From positions 5,688,001 to 5,752,000 of the forward strand of contig NZ_CP107783.1 of the NCBI RefSeq assembly GCF_036345255.1: a stretch of 64,000 nucleotides of DNA, given 5' to 3'. The stretch comes from Streptomyces sp. NBC_00569. GTDB lineage: Bacteria; Actinomycetota; Actinomycetes; Streptomycetales; Streptomycetaceae. The position numbers were made by a program, and so were the translations under genes. This document shows positions 25,675 to 34,613 of the stretch, in pieces. Position 1 is the first letter of the stretch, and the number at the start of each line of letters is the position of its first letter. Under the pieces are notes generated by a model, which saw only the letters and a program-made list of their open reading frames with translations, was not told the origin of the DNA and made no database searches.

Positions 25675-26358
25675 ATGGAGTTCGCCGAAGGCGCCCCCTG
25701 CTGGGCCGACGCCGCGCTCCCCGACGTGGAGTCGGGCAAGCGCTTCTACGGCGACCTCTTCGGCTGGACCTTCGACGAGGGCGCGGGCGCCGAGTACGGC
25801 TACTACACCCAGGCCTACATCGGCGGAAGGAACGTCGCAGCCCTCGCCCCGGACCGCGACGGGCGCACGCCCACCGGCTGGACCGTCTACTTCAGGGCCC
25901 GCGACGCCGAGACCGTCGCCTCCGCCGTAAGGGACCGCGGCGGACACCTCCTCGTCGAACCCCTCTCCATCGGCCCCTTCGGGACCATGGCGCTCGCCGC
26001 CGACCCCGAGGGAACCGTCTTCGGCCTCTGGCAGGCCGGCACCCACACCGGCTTCGAGACCCGAGGGGAACCCGGGACGTTCCGCCGCACCGAGCTCCAC
26101 GCACGCGACAGGACGGCCGTCGCCCCCTTCTACGCGTCGGTCCTGCGGCAGGGCGCCGCTGACCTCGGCATATCCGCCACCGGCAACGCCCCGGCCCACT
26201 TCCTCGTCCACTTCGCCGTCACCGACTGCGAGGCCACGGCCGACGCCGCCACCCGCCTCGGCGGCCGCGTGAAGGATGAACCGTTCGACACCCCGCGCGG
26301 GCGCGTGGCCGTCCTCACCGACAACCAGGGCGCCGCCTTCGCCGTCCACCAGGGCTGA
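25675..26358 (+). CDS. VOC-superfamily protein with two glyoxalase/dioxygenase-like domains
   Basis: 227 aa from ATG 25675, nine bases after AGGAAGGA. Two VOC domains are visible. The first spans about residues 5-112 (PCWADAALPDVESGKRFYGDLFGW...ADPEGTVFGLWQ) and the second about 125-226 (TELHARDRTAVAPFYASVL...DNQGAAFAVHQ). It was formerly annotated as hydroxylase in such genomes. It sits just upstream of afsK, 216 bp away and on the same strand. In S. coelicolor I recall that the AfsK-binding inhibitor KbpA (252 aa) is encoded beside afsK. This gene is the positional candidate, but I cannot confirm identity. Confidence 0.85.
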   Translation: MEFAEGAPCWADAALPDVESGKRFYGDLFGWTFDEGAGAEYGYYTQAYIGGRNVAALAPDRDGRTPTGWTVYFRARDAETVASAVRDRGGHLLVEPLSIGPFGTMALAADPEGTVFGLWQAGTHTGFETRGEPGTFRRTELHARDRTAVAPFYASVLRQGAADLGISATGNAPAHFLVHFAVTDCEATADAATRLGGRVKDEPFDTPRGRVAVLTDNQGAAFAVHQG

Positions 26359-26574
26359 ACAGGCCCCTCCCGCTTCCCTGCCGGCCCCCTTCCGGCCCCG
26401 CGGAAACCACCCGTAATGCGGCACCTCTCCCGTGACACCCCGATTTGCCCCCGGGTTCGCAACCGGAGCCCCGTACAGGAAGAATCGGGGTGCGTGCCGC
26501 CGTAGCGCTTCGGTGGTGAGACGCTGAGCGGGGACTGTGCACAGCGACCCGGTCCCGTACGGGGAGGCAGGCAA

Positions 26575-28989
26575 GTGGTGGATCAGCTGACGCAGCACGA
26601 TCCGAGGCGGATCGGCCCGTTCGAGGTCCTGGGACGGCTAGGCGCCGGCGGCATGGGACTCGTCTATCTCGCGCGCTCGGCATCAGGCCGGCGCGTGGCG
26701 ATCAAGACCGTGCGGACCGAACTCGCCGAGGACCAGCTCTTCCGCGTCCGCTTCACCCGCGAGGTCGAGGCGGCCCGCGCCGTATCCGGCTTCTACACGG
26801 CAGCCGTCGTCGACGCCGACCCGCGCGCCGCCGTGCCGTGGCTCGCCACCGCCTACGTCCCCGCGCCCTCCCTCGAAGAAATAGTGAACGAGTGCGGGCC
26901 GCTGCCGGCCCAGGCGGTGCGCTGGCTCGCCGCCGGAATCGCCGAGGCCCTCCAGTCCATCCACGGCGCGGGCCTCGTCCACCGCGACCTGAAGCCGTCG
27001 AACGTGCTCGTCGTCGAGGACGGCCCCCGCGTCATCGACTTCGGTATCGCCTCCGGTGTCTCCAACACCCGCCTGACCATGACGAACGTCGCCGTCGGCA
27101 CCCCCGCCTACATGTCGCCCGAGCAGGCCAAGGACTCCCGGAGCGTCACCGGGGCCTCCGACGTCTTCTCCCTCGGCTCCACCCTCGTCTTCGCCGCCAC
27201 CGGACACGCCCCCTTCCACGGCGCCAACCCCGTCGAGACCGTCTTCATGCTGCTGCGCGAAGGCCCCGACACCGAAGGGCTGCCCGCCGAACTGCGGCCC
27301 CTCATCGAGTCCTGCATGAAGATGGAGGCCCCGCTGCGGCCCTCGCCCGCGGACCTCCAGGCCCAGCTCGCCCCGCACCTCTTCGGCTCCGGCAGCGACG
27401 ACAGCGGCACCGCGTCCGCCTGGCTCCCCGAGCGCTCCGTCGCTCTCATCGAGGAGCGCAGGGGCGGACGGCCCCCGGTCAAGAGCAGCGGACCCGGCCG
27501 CGGCGGCAGCGGCGGCCGTGGCGTGCACGGCGGCGGCCCCGGCCCCATGCCGGCCATGCCCGCGCAGCCCCCCGGCCCGCCCCCGTCCCACGCCCCCGGC
27601 ACCGGCGGCTGGCGCCCCGAGCCCGCCCCCGGACCGGTCGCCGCCACCGCGGGCCTCGCACCCGACGCCGGGCCCGTGCGCCTGGCCGGAGTGAAGGTGC
27701 CGATCGGCCCCGGCCCGCGCGTCGCCGACGCCCGCGCCGCCGCCGTGAAGGCACCGCCCGCCGACGCCGGCCTCGCCGCGTCCTGGTCCCGCCCCAAGAC
27801 CGGCGTCAACGGCACCCCCGATCCCGTGGTCCCCGCCCCGGCCCCCGAGGCGGGCGCCGCCTGGCGCCCCTGGCGCTTCCGCATGTCGAACGACGTGTGG
27901 GGCACCCCGTCCGTGGCCGGCGACCTCGTCTACGTGACCTCTTTCGAGGTACACGCGCTCGACGTGTCCACCGGCCGACGCCGCTTCAAGACGCGCGACG
28001 TCGCCTGGTCCATGGCCGTCGCCGACGGCCGGATCCACGCCTCCGACGGCCCCACCCTCTACGCGCTCGACGCCCGCGAGGGACACGACCTGTGGCGGCT
28101 CCAGACCGACGCCTGGGTGTACTCCCTCAAGGCCGACCGCGGCACCGTCGTCACCGGCACCCGCGGCGGCGGCGTCCAGGCCTGGGAAGCCGTCAACGGC
28201 GACAAGCTGTGGGAGATCACCGGCGCCCAGACCGACTTCGAGTCCCCCGAGGCCGGACCCGTCATCCACGACGGCACCGTCTACGTCTGGCAGGACGCCC
28301 GGCTGCGCGCGCTGGAGGCCCGTACCGGCGAGGAGCGCTGGTCGTACCCGATCGGCGACGCGGCCTCCTGCGGCGGCGTCCCCGTCCGGCTCACCCAGGC
28401 CTCCGACGGCTACGTCTACGTGGCCGCCGGCACCCGCGTCCTGGCCGTCGACGTCGTGAGCGGCCATGTCCGCTGGCACTTCGAGGCGCCCGCCGTGTTC
28501 CTCTGTCCGCCCGCCTTCGCCCCCGGGCCCGCCGTCACCGGCGGCGGCGTCTACCTCGCCGACCACCTCGGCACCGTCTACGCCCTCGACGCCACCGACG
28601 GCCGCGATCGCTGGCGCATCGCGACGGAACCCCGCCCCTCCTCCGTCGAACCGGTCCTCGTCTCGCACGGCCACGTCCACGTGGGCAGCGGCCAGGGCCT
28701 CTACACCCTCGACGCCGTCACCGGCACGCCCAAGTGGCGCTTCCAGGCGGGCGGCGAGGTCGTCGGCTCGCCCGTGGTCGCCGACAACCGCATCCACTTC
28801 GGCGCCACCGACCATCTCCTCTACACCCTCAAGGCCGACGACGGCCGCCTCCGCTGGAAGCTCGCCACGGGCGGCGAGATCACCGGCGCACCCGTCGTCA
28901 AGGACGGCGTGGTGTACGCGTGCAGCAAGGACCGCTGTGTGTACGCACTGGACGCGGAAAAGGGCACCGGGACGGCTTCGGCGCGCTAG
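26575..28989 (+). CDS. afsK: Serine/threonine protein kinase AfsK with C-terminal PQQ-like beta-propeller
   Basis: 804 aa from GTG 26575, preceded by GGGGAGG. Kinase domain about residues 13-275: the glycine loop GRLGAGGMG, Lys44, catalytic HRDLKPSN (Asp138), DFG at 155-157 and TPAYMSPE. Thr168, the autophosphorylation site described for S. coelicolor AfsK, is present in TRLTMT. A Pro/Gly-rich linker (about 290-430) leads to a C-terminal region of PQQ-type repeats ([38 protein letters not shown]). Length and sequence agree with AfsK as I remember it. AfsK phosphorylates AfsR (gene at 40013) and, in polar growth, DivIVA. Its stop overlaps the convergent gene's stop at a CTAG. Confidence 0.95.
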   Translation: MVDQLTQHDPRRIGPFEVLGRLGAGGMGLVYLARSASGRRVAIKTVRTELAEDQLFRVRFTREVEAARAVSGFYTAAVVDADPRAAVPWLATAYVPAPSLEEIVNECGPLPAQAVRWLAAGIAEALQSIHGAGLVHRDLKPSNVLVVEDGPRVIDFGIASGVSNTRLTMTNVAVGTPAYMSPEQAKDSRSVTGASDVFSLGSTLVFAATGHAPFHGANPVETVFMLLREGPDTEGLPAELRPLIESCMKMEAPLRPSPADLQAQLAPHLFGSGSDDSGTASAWLPERSVALIEERRGGRPPVKSSGPGRGGSGGRGVHGGGPGPMPAMPAQPPGPPPSHAPGTGGWRPEPAPGPVAATAGLAPDAGPVRLAGVKVPIGPGPRVADARAAAVKAPPADAGLAASWSRPKTGVNGTPDPVVPAPAPEAGAAWRPWRFRMSNDVWGTPSVAGDLVYVTSFEVHALDVSTGRRRFKTRDVAWSMAVADGRIHASDGPTLYALDAREGHDLWRLQTDAWVYSLKADRGTVVTGTRGGGVQAWEAVNGDKLWEITGAQTDFESPEAGPVIHDGTVYVWQDARLRALEARTGEERWSYPIGDAASCGGVPVRLTQASDGYVYVAAGTRVLAVDVVSGHVRWHFEAPAVFLCPPAFAPGPAVTGGGVYLADHLGTVYALDATDGRDRWRIATEPRPSSVEPVLVSHGHVHVGSGQGLYTLDAVTGTPKWRFQAGGEVVGSPVVADNRIHFGATDHLLYTLKADDGRLRWKLATGGEITGAPVVKDGVVYACSKDRCVYALDAEKGTGTASAR

Positions 28990-29726
28990 GGCCTGTCGGT
29001 CGGCCCGTCGGTCGGCCGGTCGCGGGGCGGCCGGCCCGGCTGCTCGTAGGGCTCGGTCGGCCGGTCGCGCGGCTGCTCGTACGGCGCCGTCTCGTCGTAC
29101 CGCTCGTCCTCGTACGGGGGCTCCTCATAAGGGGGATCCGGGTACGGGGGCTGCTCGGCGTACGGCTGCATCGGGCCCTCCAGCGTGTGCTGGGGCCCGT
29201 CGAGCGTGGGCGCCGGGGGCGGCACCGGGTCGGTGAAGTGCGTGGGCTCCGGGCCGGCGTCACCGGCGTACCCCTGGTCCGCGTACGGGGGGAGCGGCGG
29301 CTGCCGCTTCTGCCGCCCGCTCATCACGGCCGCGCCGAGCAGCAGCAGTGCGCCGCCGACGCCCGCGCCGGCCACTCCGAGCCCGAGCCCGGAACCGTCA
29401 CCGGCCACCACCATCCGCCCCTCGGCCTGCCCCACCCGCACCATCCACAGCACCGTGAACGCCAGCACCACCACGCCCGCGAACGCGACGAGCAGCCGCG
29501 ACCGCAGCACGACCCCGATCAGCGTGACCGCGGCGGCCACCACGAAGGGCAGGAGGAGGGAACCGAACAACTGCGTGCGGGCGTCGGTCACTCCAGTACT
29601 CGTGAACAGGTCACCGAGGCGGTAGTAGCGCCCGTGACGGCCGTCGTACCACGCACGGAAGGGGCTGGAAACGGCGGCCGTCGCTCCGAGGAGAGCGAGG
29701 ATCGACCCAAGGACGTTGCGGACCAT
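28986..29726 (-). CDS. Membrane protein with four helices and a Pro/Tyr/Glu-rich cytoplasmic tail
   Basis: 246 aa. Hydrophobic segments are at about residues 5-22, 52-72, 76-95 and 110-134. They are followed by a ~110-residue low-complexity tail of PPYxxPPYE and DRPTE repeats. I do not recognise the family. Its stop shares CTAG with the afsK stop, so the two genes converge with a 4-bp overlap. The Tyr/Pro-rich tail next to a Ser/Thr kinase could be a protein-interaction region, but there is no direct evidence. Confidence 0.75.
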   Translation of the reverse strand: MVRNVLGSILALLGATAAVSSPFRAWYDGRHGRYYRLGDLFTSTGVTDARTQLFGSLLLPFVVAAAVTLIGVVLRSRLLVAFAGVVVLAFTVLWMVRVGQAEGRMVVAGDGSGLGLGVAGAGVGGALLLLGAAVMSGRQKRQPPLPPYADQGYAGDAGPEPTHFTDPVPPPAPTLDGPQHTLEGPMQPYAEQPPYPDPPYEEPPYEDERYDETAPYEQPRDRPTEPYEQPGRPPRDRPTDGPTDRP

Positions 29727-29868
29727 GCGCAGCCTCCTGAGTGCGGTCCGGTTCGGCTCTCGGTCCCGACGCTACGCCGGGACCACACCCCTCGCCACGC
29801 GGCGCTGCTACGGTGTCGGGCCGCTGAACGGAACGCACGGATCACCATATTTTCGGGGGAGCAGAAGG

Positions 29869-30465
29869 ATGCTGCGACGAGGGTTGAAGCTCACGGCACT
29901 GGCAGCCGTGGTCGTACTCGCACTGACCGGATTCTCGACGGGCCGCGGCCACGGGTCGTCCAAGAGCAGGGGACACAGCAGCAGCAGTAGTAGTGGAGGC
30001 GGCTGCTCCAGCTCGAAGCAGAACCACAGCGGATCGTCGTCGAGCACGACAGGCGGTTCGAGTTACGACGATGACGACGACTCGTACGGCAGCTCCAGCT
30101 CGGGCTCCTCGGGCTACACGTCGGGTGGCAGCAGCTACAACAGGCGCCCCACCCGCACCCCCAGCACCTCCAGCACCTCGGGGAGCGGCCGGAGCGCCGA
30201 CATCACGGCGAAGCTCCTCAAGTGCGCGGGCAAGGACTCCCCGTACGCGACCGTCGAGCTCAGGAACCGCGGCAGCCGGGACGGCCGCTACAACCTCACC
30301 CTTCACTTCCAGGACGCGAGCGACATCACCGTCATCGACGGCAGCACGTCCGTCACCGTCCCGGCCAACGGCACCAAGGTCGCCAAGGTGAAGCCCGGCG
30401 GCGGCGCGGACCTGCTCCAGTCGATCGACCACTGCCAACTCGACGGAGCCCCGGCCACGAGCTGA
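29869..30465 (+). CDS. Secreted Ser/Gly-rich protein with a C-terminal beta-domain
   Basis: 198 aa from ATG 29869, after GGGGGAGCAGAAGG. A signal peptide (MLRRGLKLTALAAVVVLALTG) is followed by ~110 residues very rich in Ser, Gly and Asp, then a compact domain (about 112-198). That domain has two Cys (LLKCAGK and IDHCQL) and the pattern TVELRNRGSRDGRYNLTLHFQD, suggesting an Ig/FxLYD-like beta-sandwich. It is probably extracellular or wall-associated. No function is recognised. Confidence 0.78.
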   Translation: MLRRGLKLTALAAVVVLALTGFSTGRGHGSSKSRGHSSSSSSGGGCSSSKQNHSGSSSSTTGGSSYDDDDDSYGSSSSGSSGYTSGGSSYNRRPTRTPSTSSTSGSGRSADITAKLLKCAGKDSPYATVELRNRGSRDGRYNLTLHFQDASDITVIDGSTSVTVPANGTKVAKVKPGGGADLLQSIDHCQLDGAPATS

Positions 30466-30484
30466 GGCCCTGCTTCCCCGCCGG

Positions 30485-31258
30485 TCACCGCACCCGGTAC
30501 CCGCCCGGCCGCCGCGCGGCGAACAGCTCGGCCTGCCGCTCCGGAGGCAGATTGCCCAGGGCGATCAACTGCGGCGCGTGCGCGAGGGCCTGCGTGCGCG
30601 CCGCCTCCTTGGCCGCCCACACCGCCCGCACCGTGCCCTGGACGGCCTCGGTCGGATACGACGCGATCGTCTCGGCGCAGCGCACCGATGCCGCCAACGC
30701 GCCGCCGGGCGCGGTCAGTTCGGACACGAGCCCGGTCTCGTACGCGCGCCGGGCCGAGATCCGTTCGGCGGTCCCCATGAGCGCCATCCGTGCCACCTCG
30801 CCGAACGGCATGCGCTGGGCGAGGTGGATGGTCTCGTAGGCGCTGACCATGCCGTAGGTCGTGTGCGGGTCGAAGAACGTGGCGCTCTCGTCGGCGACGA
30901 CGAACTCGCTCTCGCCGATGAGATAGAACGCCCCGCCGCACGCCATCCCGTTGACGGCGGCGACGACGGGCTTCCACAGATCGTTGGCCTTGGGCCCGAC
31001 CGCGACGAGCGGATCGTCGATGCTGTACGGGGACTGCGGCTGCGGCACCTCGGCGTCGCGGTCGATGCCCGTACAGAAGGCCCGCTCGCCGGCGCCGGTG
31101 ACGACGACGGCGCGCACCGTGTCGTCGAACCTGAACCCCCGCCAGGCGGCGGTGAGTTCGTCGGCGGTCGCCAGGTCGATCGCGTTGTGGCGCTCGGGCC
31201 GGTCGAGGGTGACGACGGCGACCCCGGTCTCCTTGTCGGTCTCGACGCGCACGCTCAC
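30485..31258 (-). CDS. Enoyl-CoA hydratase/isomerase (crotonase family)
   Basis: 257 aa from GTG 31258, whose GTGA overlaps the stop of the DUF35 gene. Oxyanion-hole segments are GERAFCTGIDRD (about residues 58-69) and VNGMACGGAFYLIGESEFVVAD. The active-site loop FFDPHTTYGMVSAYETIHLA does not carry the usual Glu pair of a hydratase, so an isomerase, hydrolase or C-C lyase activity is possible. It is the third gene of an Ltp-DUF35-ECH operon controlled by the operators at 32955-32996. Confidence 0.88.
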   Translation of the reverse strand: MSVRVETDKETGVAVVTLDRPERHNAIDLATADELTAAWRGFRFDDTVRAVVVTGAGERAFCTGIDRDAEVPQPQSPYSIDDPLVAVGPKANDLWKPVVAAVNGMACGGAFYLIGESEFVVADESATFFDPHTTYGMVSAYETIHLAQRMPFGEVARMALMGTAERISARRAYETGLVSELTAPGGALAASVRCAETIASYPTEAVQGTVRAVWAAKEAARTQALAHAPQLIALGNLPPERQAELFAARRPGGYRVR

Positions 31259-31707
31259 GGCCGCTCCAGAACCCAGCGCGGCATGGTCACACCGTCGATG
31301 TCGGTGAAGACGACCTGCACCTTCGCGCCGATGCGCAGCCGCGCGGGGTCGACGGAGTTCAGGGCCGCGTCGGCGGAGGCGACCAGATTCCCGACGAGGC
31401 GGATCCGGGGCGCGTCCGCCAGCTCGACGATGATCGCGTTGTACGGGGCGACGGCGGCGTACGCGGGCAGCAGCGGCGGGTGCGGGACGACATAGGACCA
31501 GATCCGCCCCCGCCCGTTCATGAGCCGCCACTCGCTCTCGAACGACCCGCAGTGCGGGCAGCAGGGCCGAGGCGGGAAGCGCAGCTCACCGCAGGCGGGG
31601 GAGGCGCAGGCCTGTATGCGGAGCTCGGACTGGGCGGCGTAGCGCCAGAAGGGTGCACCGTCGTCATCGATGACAGGTGACAGATAACAGATTTCAGATT
31701 CTGTCAT
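31255..31707 (-). CDS. Zn-ribbon/OB-fold protein (DUF35), partner of the adjacent Ltp
   Basis: 150 aa. The core begins SPVIDDDGAPFWRYAA. The zinc ribbon is CASPAC...CCPHC (about residues 34-39 and 49-53). The OB-fold follows (WSYVVPHPPLLPAYAAVAPYNAIIVEL). It sits directly behind an Ltp thiolase gene, the arrangement of Ltp/ChsH2-type complexes. The first ~12 codons use AT-richer codons (Lys/Ile/Tyr-type) unlike the rest of the gene. The translation-start region is duplicated, see 31702-31749. Confidence 0.88.
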   Translation of the reverse strand: MTESEICYLSPVIDDDGAPFWRYAAQSELRIQACASPACGELRFPPRPCCPHCGSFESEWRLMNGRGRIWSYVVPHPPLLPAYAAVAPYNAIIVELADAPRIRLVGNLVASADAALNSVDPARLRIGAKVQVVFTDIDGVTMPRWVLERP

Positions 31708-31749
31708 TGGTCAATCCAACTTCCCTTTTTGTCATGGGTGAGTCCAACT
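31702..31749 (-). repeat. Direct repeat duplicating the DUF35 translation-start region
   Basis: On the minus strand AGTTGGACTCACCCATGACA (31749-31730) is repeated as AGTTGGATTGACCAATGACA (31721-31702), 17 of 20 bases identical, period 28 bp. Each copy holds an ATGACA. Only the second ATG (31707) opens the DUF35 frame. The first opens a 12-codon frame. Confidence 0.6.
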
Positions 31750-31754
31750 CCGCC

Positions 31755-32906
31755 TCACGCCCCCCGCAGCAGCAAGGCCGACGTAGGTACCCCCTCGCCC
31801 GCCGTCACCAGGCACGTCCCCGCTCCCGGTACCTGCGCCGTGCTGATGCCGCGCAGTTGTTTGACGCCTTCGTTGATCAGGTTGAAGCCGTGGACGTATG
31901 CCTCGCTGAGCCCGCCCCCGCCGGTGTTGAGCGGCAGCCGTCCGCCGATCTCCAGCGCCCCGCCCTCCGTGAACGCGCCGCCCTCGCCGCGCCCGCAGAA
32001 CCCGTAGCCCTCCAGGGACAGCGGGATCAGCGGCGTGAACGCGTCGTAGATCTGCGCGACGTCCACGTCCTGCGGCCCGAAGTCCGCCTGTTTCCACAGG
32101 TGCCGGGCCGCGGTCCATGCCGGCCCCGTCAGCGGATCGTCGTTCCAGTAGTTGACCATCCCGTGATGCTGGGACGGCAGCCCCTGCGCGACGGAGTGCA
32201 CGTACACCGGCTTCTGGCGGCAGTCGCGCGCCCGCTCGGCGGAGACGATGACGCAGGCCAGCGCGCCATCCGTCTCAAGGCAGTTGTCGAAGAGGCACAG
32301 CGGCTCGCTGATCATGCGGGCCGTCATATACATGTCGCGTGTCAGCGGCCGCTCGTACATCATCGCGGCCGGGTTCTGGTTGGCGCGGTTGCGGCAGGCG
32401 AGCGCGACGTTGAAGAGGTGGTCCCTGGTAGCCCCGTACTCGTGCATGTAGCGCCGCGCGAGCATCGCTATCTCGTCGGCGGGGCGCAGCAGCCCGTACG
32501 GGCGGGTCCACTGCGCCGGCGTCGGCAGCTGGACCGTCGTGTTCTTCCACGGGCGCGGCCCCGACCCCCGCTTGCGCGAGCGCCACGCGACCCCGACGCT
32601 CGCCTGCCCGGTGGCTACGGCGGCGGCCAGATGCGCGACGGTCGCGCACGACCCGCCGCCCCCGAACCCCACCTTGCTGAAGAAGGTCACGTCCCCCGCG
32701 CCGACGGCCTTGGCGACCTCGACCTCGTCGGTCTCCTCCATCGTGTACGAGGCGAAGGCGTCGACCTCGGACGGCGCGATCCCGGCGTCGTCGAGCGCGG
32801 CGAGAATCGCCCGGCAGGCCAACGTCTTCTCGCTCTCGGGGAGTTGTTTGCCGAAGGCCGTCTGCCCGATCCCCACTATGGCCGTCGCGTCCTTGAGCCC
32901 CGCCAT
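31755..32906 (-). CDS. Lipid-transfer-protein-type thiolase (retains a candidate nucleophilic Cys)
   Basis: 383 aa, thiolase fold. GFGGGGSCATVAHLAAA places Cys87 at the thiolase nucleophile position, unlike the Ltp at 21627. AQIYDAFTPLIPLSLEGYGFC and RLPLNTGGGGLSEAYVHG are the C-terminal catalytic loops. A thiolytic or retro-aldol C-C cleavage of a CoA ester, together with the DUF35 protein encoded next, is likely. It is the first gene of the Ltp-DUF35-ECH operon, has GGAGGTGG before the ATG, and is divergent from a FadD3-like ligase with two regulon operators between them. Confidence 0.88.
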   Translation of the reverse strand: MAGLKDATAIVGIGQTAFGKQLPESEKTLACRAILAALDDAGIAPSEVDAFASYTMEETDEVEVAKAVGAGDVTFFSKVGFGGGGSCATVAHLAAAVATGQASVGVAWRSRKRGSGPRPWKNTTVQLPTPAQWTRPYGLLRPADEIAMLARRYMHEYGATRDHLFNVALACRNRANQNPAAMMYERPLTRDMYMTARMISEPLCLFDNCLETDGALACVIVSAERARDCRQKPVYVHSVAQGLPSQHHGMVNYWNDDPLTGPAWTAARHLWKQADFGPQDVDVAQIYDAFTPLIPLSLEGYGFCGRGEGGAFTEGGALEIGGRLPLNTGGGGLSEAYVHGFNLINEGVKQLRGISTAQVPGAGTCLVTAGEGVPTSALLLRGA

Positions 32907-32954
32907 CGCAAGCCACCTCCGCGCGTCGTGATGCCACCACGATCGTCCCGTCTG

Positions 32955-32996
32955 CTGACAGCGCGTCAGGCTACCGTTAATCTGACGGATAGTCAG
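32955..32996. promoter_or_regulatory. Two regulon operators between the Ltp operon and the FadD3-like gene
   Basis: CTGACAGCGCGTCAG (32955-32969) and CTGACGGATAGTCAG (32982-32996) each have one mismatch; centres are 27 bp apart. Between them on the plus strand is TACCGT (32972-32977), a possible -10 for the ligase gene. This is a divergent control point for both operons. Confidence 0.78.
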
Positions 32997-33029
32997 CTAC
33001 GGGTCGGCTACGGGTGTGGAGGTCGTGCG

Positions 33030-34613
33030 ATGCGCGGGGACCTGGAGTGGGGCACCGTTCCCCAACTGGTGCATGCGGCAGCCGAACGGTACGGGGAGCG
33101 TGAGGCCGTCGTCGAGGGCCGTACGCGCCTGTCGTACGCGGAACTGGGCGACCGCGTCGAAAGGGCGGCCGCCGCGTGCATCGCGAGCGGCGTCGAACCC
33201 GGCGACCGGGTCGCGGTCTGGGCGCCCAACACCCTCGACTGGATCGTCTCCGCCCTGGGCGCGGTGAGCGCGGGCGCGGTCCTCGTCCCCCTCAACACCC
33301 GCTTCAAGGGTACGGAGGCGGCCTACATCCTGGCCCGCTCCCGCGCGAAGCTCCTGTTCGTGACGGGTACGTTCCTCGGCACGTCGTACGTGGCGTCCCT
33401 GCGCCGCGCGAACGCCGGACTCCCCTGCCTGGAACAGGTGGTTGTCCTCGCCGACACGGCCCCCGACACCTCCACCGACCACGAGGACCCGCGCGTCTGG
33501 CGGACCTGGAAGGACTTCCTGGCGGGCGGCGAGGGCATCTCGGGCGAGACGGTCCGGGCCCGCGCGGCGGGAATCGCCCCGACCTCCCCCTCCGACATCA
33601 TCTTCACCTCGGGCACCACGGGCCGCCCCAAGGGCGCGGTGATCACCCACGCCCAGACCCTGCGCGGCTACGCGATCTGGTCCGACCTGGCCGGCCTGCG
33701 CGAAGGCGACCGCTACCTGATCGTGAACCCGTTCTTCCACACCTTCGGCTACAAGGCCGGCATCATCGCCTGCCTGATGCGCGGCGCGACGATGGTCCCG
33801 CAGCCGGTCTTCAACGTGGACACGGTCCTCGCCAACATCGCCGCCGAACGCATCTCCGTACTCCCCGGCCCGCCCACGCTCCACCAGTCGCTCCTGGACC
33901 ACCCGAACCGCGGCTCCCACGACCTCTCCGCCCTGCGCCTCGTGGTGACGGGAGCGGCAGTGGTCCCCCTCCAGCTCGTCGAACGCCTCCGCTCCGAACT
34001 CCACATCGACACCGTCCTCACGGCATACGGCCTCTCCGAGGCGAGCGGCATCGTGACGATGTGCCGCCGCGGCGACGAGGCGTCGGTGATCGCGTCGACG
34101 TCGGGCCGGGCGATACCCGGCACGGAGGTGCGAGTGGACTCGCCCGGCCCCGGCGAACCCGGCGAGGTCCTGGTCAGGGGCTTCAACGTCATGAGCGGCT
34201 ACTTCGAGGACGAGGACTCGACGCGCGAGGCGTTCACGGAGGACGGCTGGCTCCGCACGGGTGACGTGGGCGTCCTGTCCGACTCGGGGAACCTTCGTAT
34301 CACCGACCGCATCAAGGACATGTTCATCGTCGGCGGCTTCAACGCGTACCCGGCCGAGATAGAGCAGCTCCTCGGTCTCCACCCGCACGTGGCCGACGTC
34401 GCCGTGATCGGCGTCCCGGACGGGCGGCTGGGCGAGGTCGGCAAGGCGTACGTCGTACGGCGCCCGGGATCCGTCGTCACGGCCGACGACCTGATCGCCT
34501 GGTCCCGCCGTGAGATGGCGAACTACAAGGTGCCGCGAGAGGTCGATTTCGTGGCCGAACTCCCGCGCAACGCCAGCGGGAAGGTGGTGAAGGGGGAGCT
34601 GCGGGGCCGGTGA
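33030..34613 (+). CDS. AMP-forming acyl-CoA ligase, FadD3-like
   Basis: 527 aa, ATG after GGAGGTCG. The ANL-superfamily P-loop TSGTTGRPKGAV is at residues 193-204. Further motifs are AYGLSEASG, GWLRTGDVG, and the C-terminal Lys in NASGKVVKGEL. The stretch NPFFHTFGYKAGIIACL...FNVDTVLANIAAERISVLPGPPT closely resembles mycobacterial FadD3 as I remember it. FadD3 is the CoA ligase for the steroid-derived HIP acid (rings C/D). By analogy this enzyme may activate a bicyclic or branched carboxylic acid, but substrate identity is inference. It overlaps the convergent AbiEi-like gene by 91 bp. Confidence 0.9.
   Translation: MRGDLEWGTVPQLVHAAAERYGEREAVVEGRTRLSYAELGDRVERAAAACIASGVEPGDRVAVWAPNTLDWIVSALGAVSAGAVLVPLNTRFKGTEAAYILARSRAKLLFVTGTFLGTSYVASLRRANAGLPCLEQVVVLADTAPDTSTDHEDPRVWRTWKDFLAGGEGISGETVRARAAGIAPTSPSDIIFTSGTTGRPKGAVITHAQTLRGYAIWSDLAGLREGDRYLIVNPFFHTFGYKAGIIACLMRGATMVPQPVFNVDTVLANIAAERISVLPGPPTLHQSLLDHPNRGSHDLSALRLVVTGAAVVPLQLVERLRSELHIDTVLTAYGLSEASGIVTMCRRGDEASVIASTSGRAIPGTEVRVDSPGPGEPGEVLVRGFNVMSGYFEDEDSTREAFTEDGWLRTGDVGVLSDSGNLRITDRIKDMFIVGGFNAYPAEIEQLLGLHPHVADVAVIGVPDGRLGEVGKAYVVRRPGSVVTADDLIAWSRREMANYKVPREVDFVAELPRNASGKVVKGELRGR

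Noticed and set aside
26838..29990. A 1050-codon open frame overlapping afsK
   Set aside because: Its composition (very Arg/Pro-rich) and complete overlap with the well-conserved AfsK frame show that it is a shadow.
32955..32996. Interpretation of the palindromes as KstR or KstR2 sites
   Set aside because: The KstR and KstR2 consensus sequences I know contain AAC/GTT or CAAG/CTTG cores. These sites have TGACG/CGTCA cores with a 3-bp spacer, and the local TetR does not resemble either regulator closely.
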